A DNA stretch of 64,000 nucleotides from Polaribacter sejongensis (lineage in GTDB: Bacteria > Bacteroidota > Bacteroidia > Flavobacteriales > Flavobacteriaceae): the NCBI RefSeq assembly GCF_038024065.1, contig NZ_CP150667.1, positions 1,240,001-1,304,000 on the forward strand. The letters run 5' to 3'. Shown one piece after another: positions 63,992 to 64,000 of this stretch (position 1 is its first letter; the number at the start of each line of letters is the position of its first letter). The position numbers and the translations under genes are program-made. The notes beneath the pieces are model-generated. The model ran no database searches and was not told the DNA's origin. It saw only the letters and a program-made list of their open reading frames with translations.

Positions 63992-64000
63992 TTTATTTCG

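Overview
The window reads as ordinary chromosome of a marine-type member of the Flavobacteriaceae (Bacteroidota), probably close to Polaribacter or Tenacibaculum; the genus is a guess. Supporting signs are the strongly AT-rich sequence, promoters of the Bacteroidota form TTG-N18..20-TAnnTTTG, absence of Shine-Dalgarno sites, SusC/SusD and many TonB-dependent receptors, RNase Y with a 6S-Flavo-like RNA beside zapA, BshB1 (bacillithiol), a split transketolase, and LytS/LytTR two-component systems. No rRNA, CRISPR, prophage or intact IS element is visible. Three tRNA genes (Leu-GAG, Lys-TTT, His-GTG) are present.

Layout. 0-1.1 kb: two tandem small outer-membrane barrel paralogues; the first runs off the left edge and the second has lost its start codon. 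1.3-2.2 kb: xerD. 2.6-10.2 kb: a minus-strand SusC/SusD pair followed by a purple-acid-phosphatase-like enzyme and an alkaline-phosphatase-superfamily lipoprotein, probably for capturing and dephosphorylating phosphate esters. 10.6-13.1 kb: coiled-coil protein, zapA, 6S-like RNA and rny. 13.5-17.7 kb: exported M23 peptidase and a TonB receptor. 17.9-20.8 kb: LuxR-type regulator, 7TMR-type histidine kinase and response regulator. 20.8-24.2 kb: bcp, a tandem 157-bp repeat array, an iron-sulfur-less endonuclease III, a Rossmann oxidoreductase, and an ECF sigma factor followed by an unlisted 47-aa gene. 24.4-28.6 kb: uvrA and a polytopic membrane protein.

28.7-37.5 kb is the most interesting block. 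A HmuY-like haem-binding lipoprotein and a HmuR-like TonB receptor face a divergent five-gene operon: a DUF6607-like protein, an exported ankyrin protein, a DUF2271 protein carrying a flavinylation-like D-x-x-T-G-A-T motif, a PepSY membrane protein fused to a flavodoxin/NADPH reductase, and a small Cys-pair protein. I infer a haem/iron uptake system with its own trans-membrane flavin electron-transfer chain. 38.9-42.5 kb holds a LytS-type kinase, a Tat-exported phosphoesterase and a LytTR regulator in one tight operon.

42.6-64 kb is mostly housekeeping: tRNAs, aroK, a PRTase, Hsp15-like protein, an FKBP lipoprotein, an orphan transketolase C-terminal subunit, bshB1, pckA, a Cys/Met-metabolism PLP enzyme, a DUF2520 protein, kdsC, DUF2147, a ModF-like ATPase, pcm, a Gfo/Idh/MocA dehydrogenase, 3-hydroxyacyl-CoA dehydrogenase, a PagL-like protein, the divergent dps/oxyR pair, an unknown gene, an ABC-F ATPase and a thioredoxin-fold lipoprotein. 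Several families of short dispersed inverted-repeat elements sit between genes throughout. All functions are inferred from sequence by eye; no database search was run.
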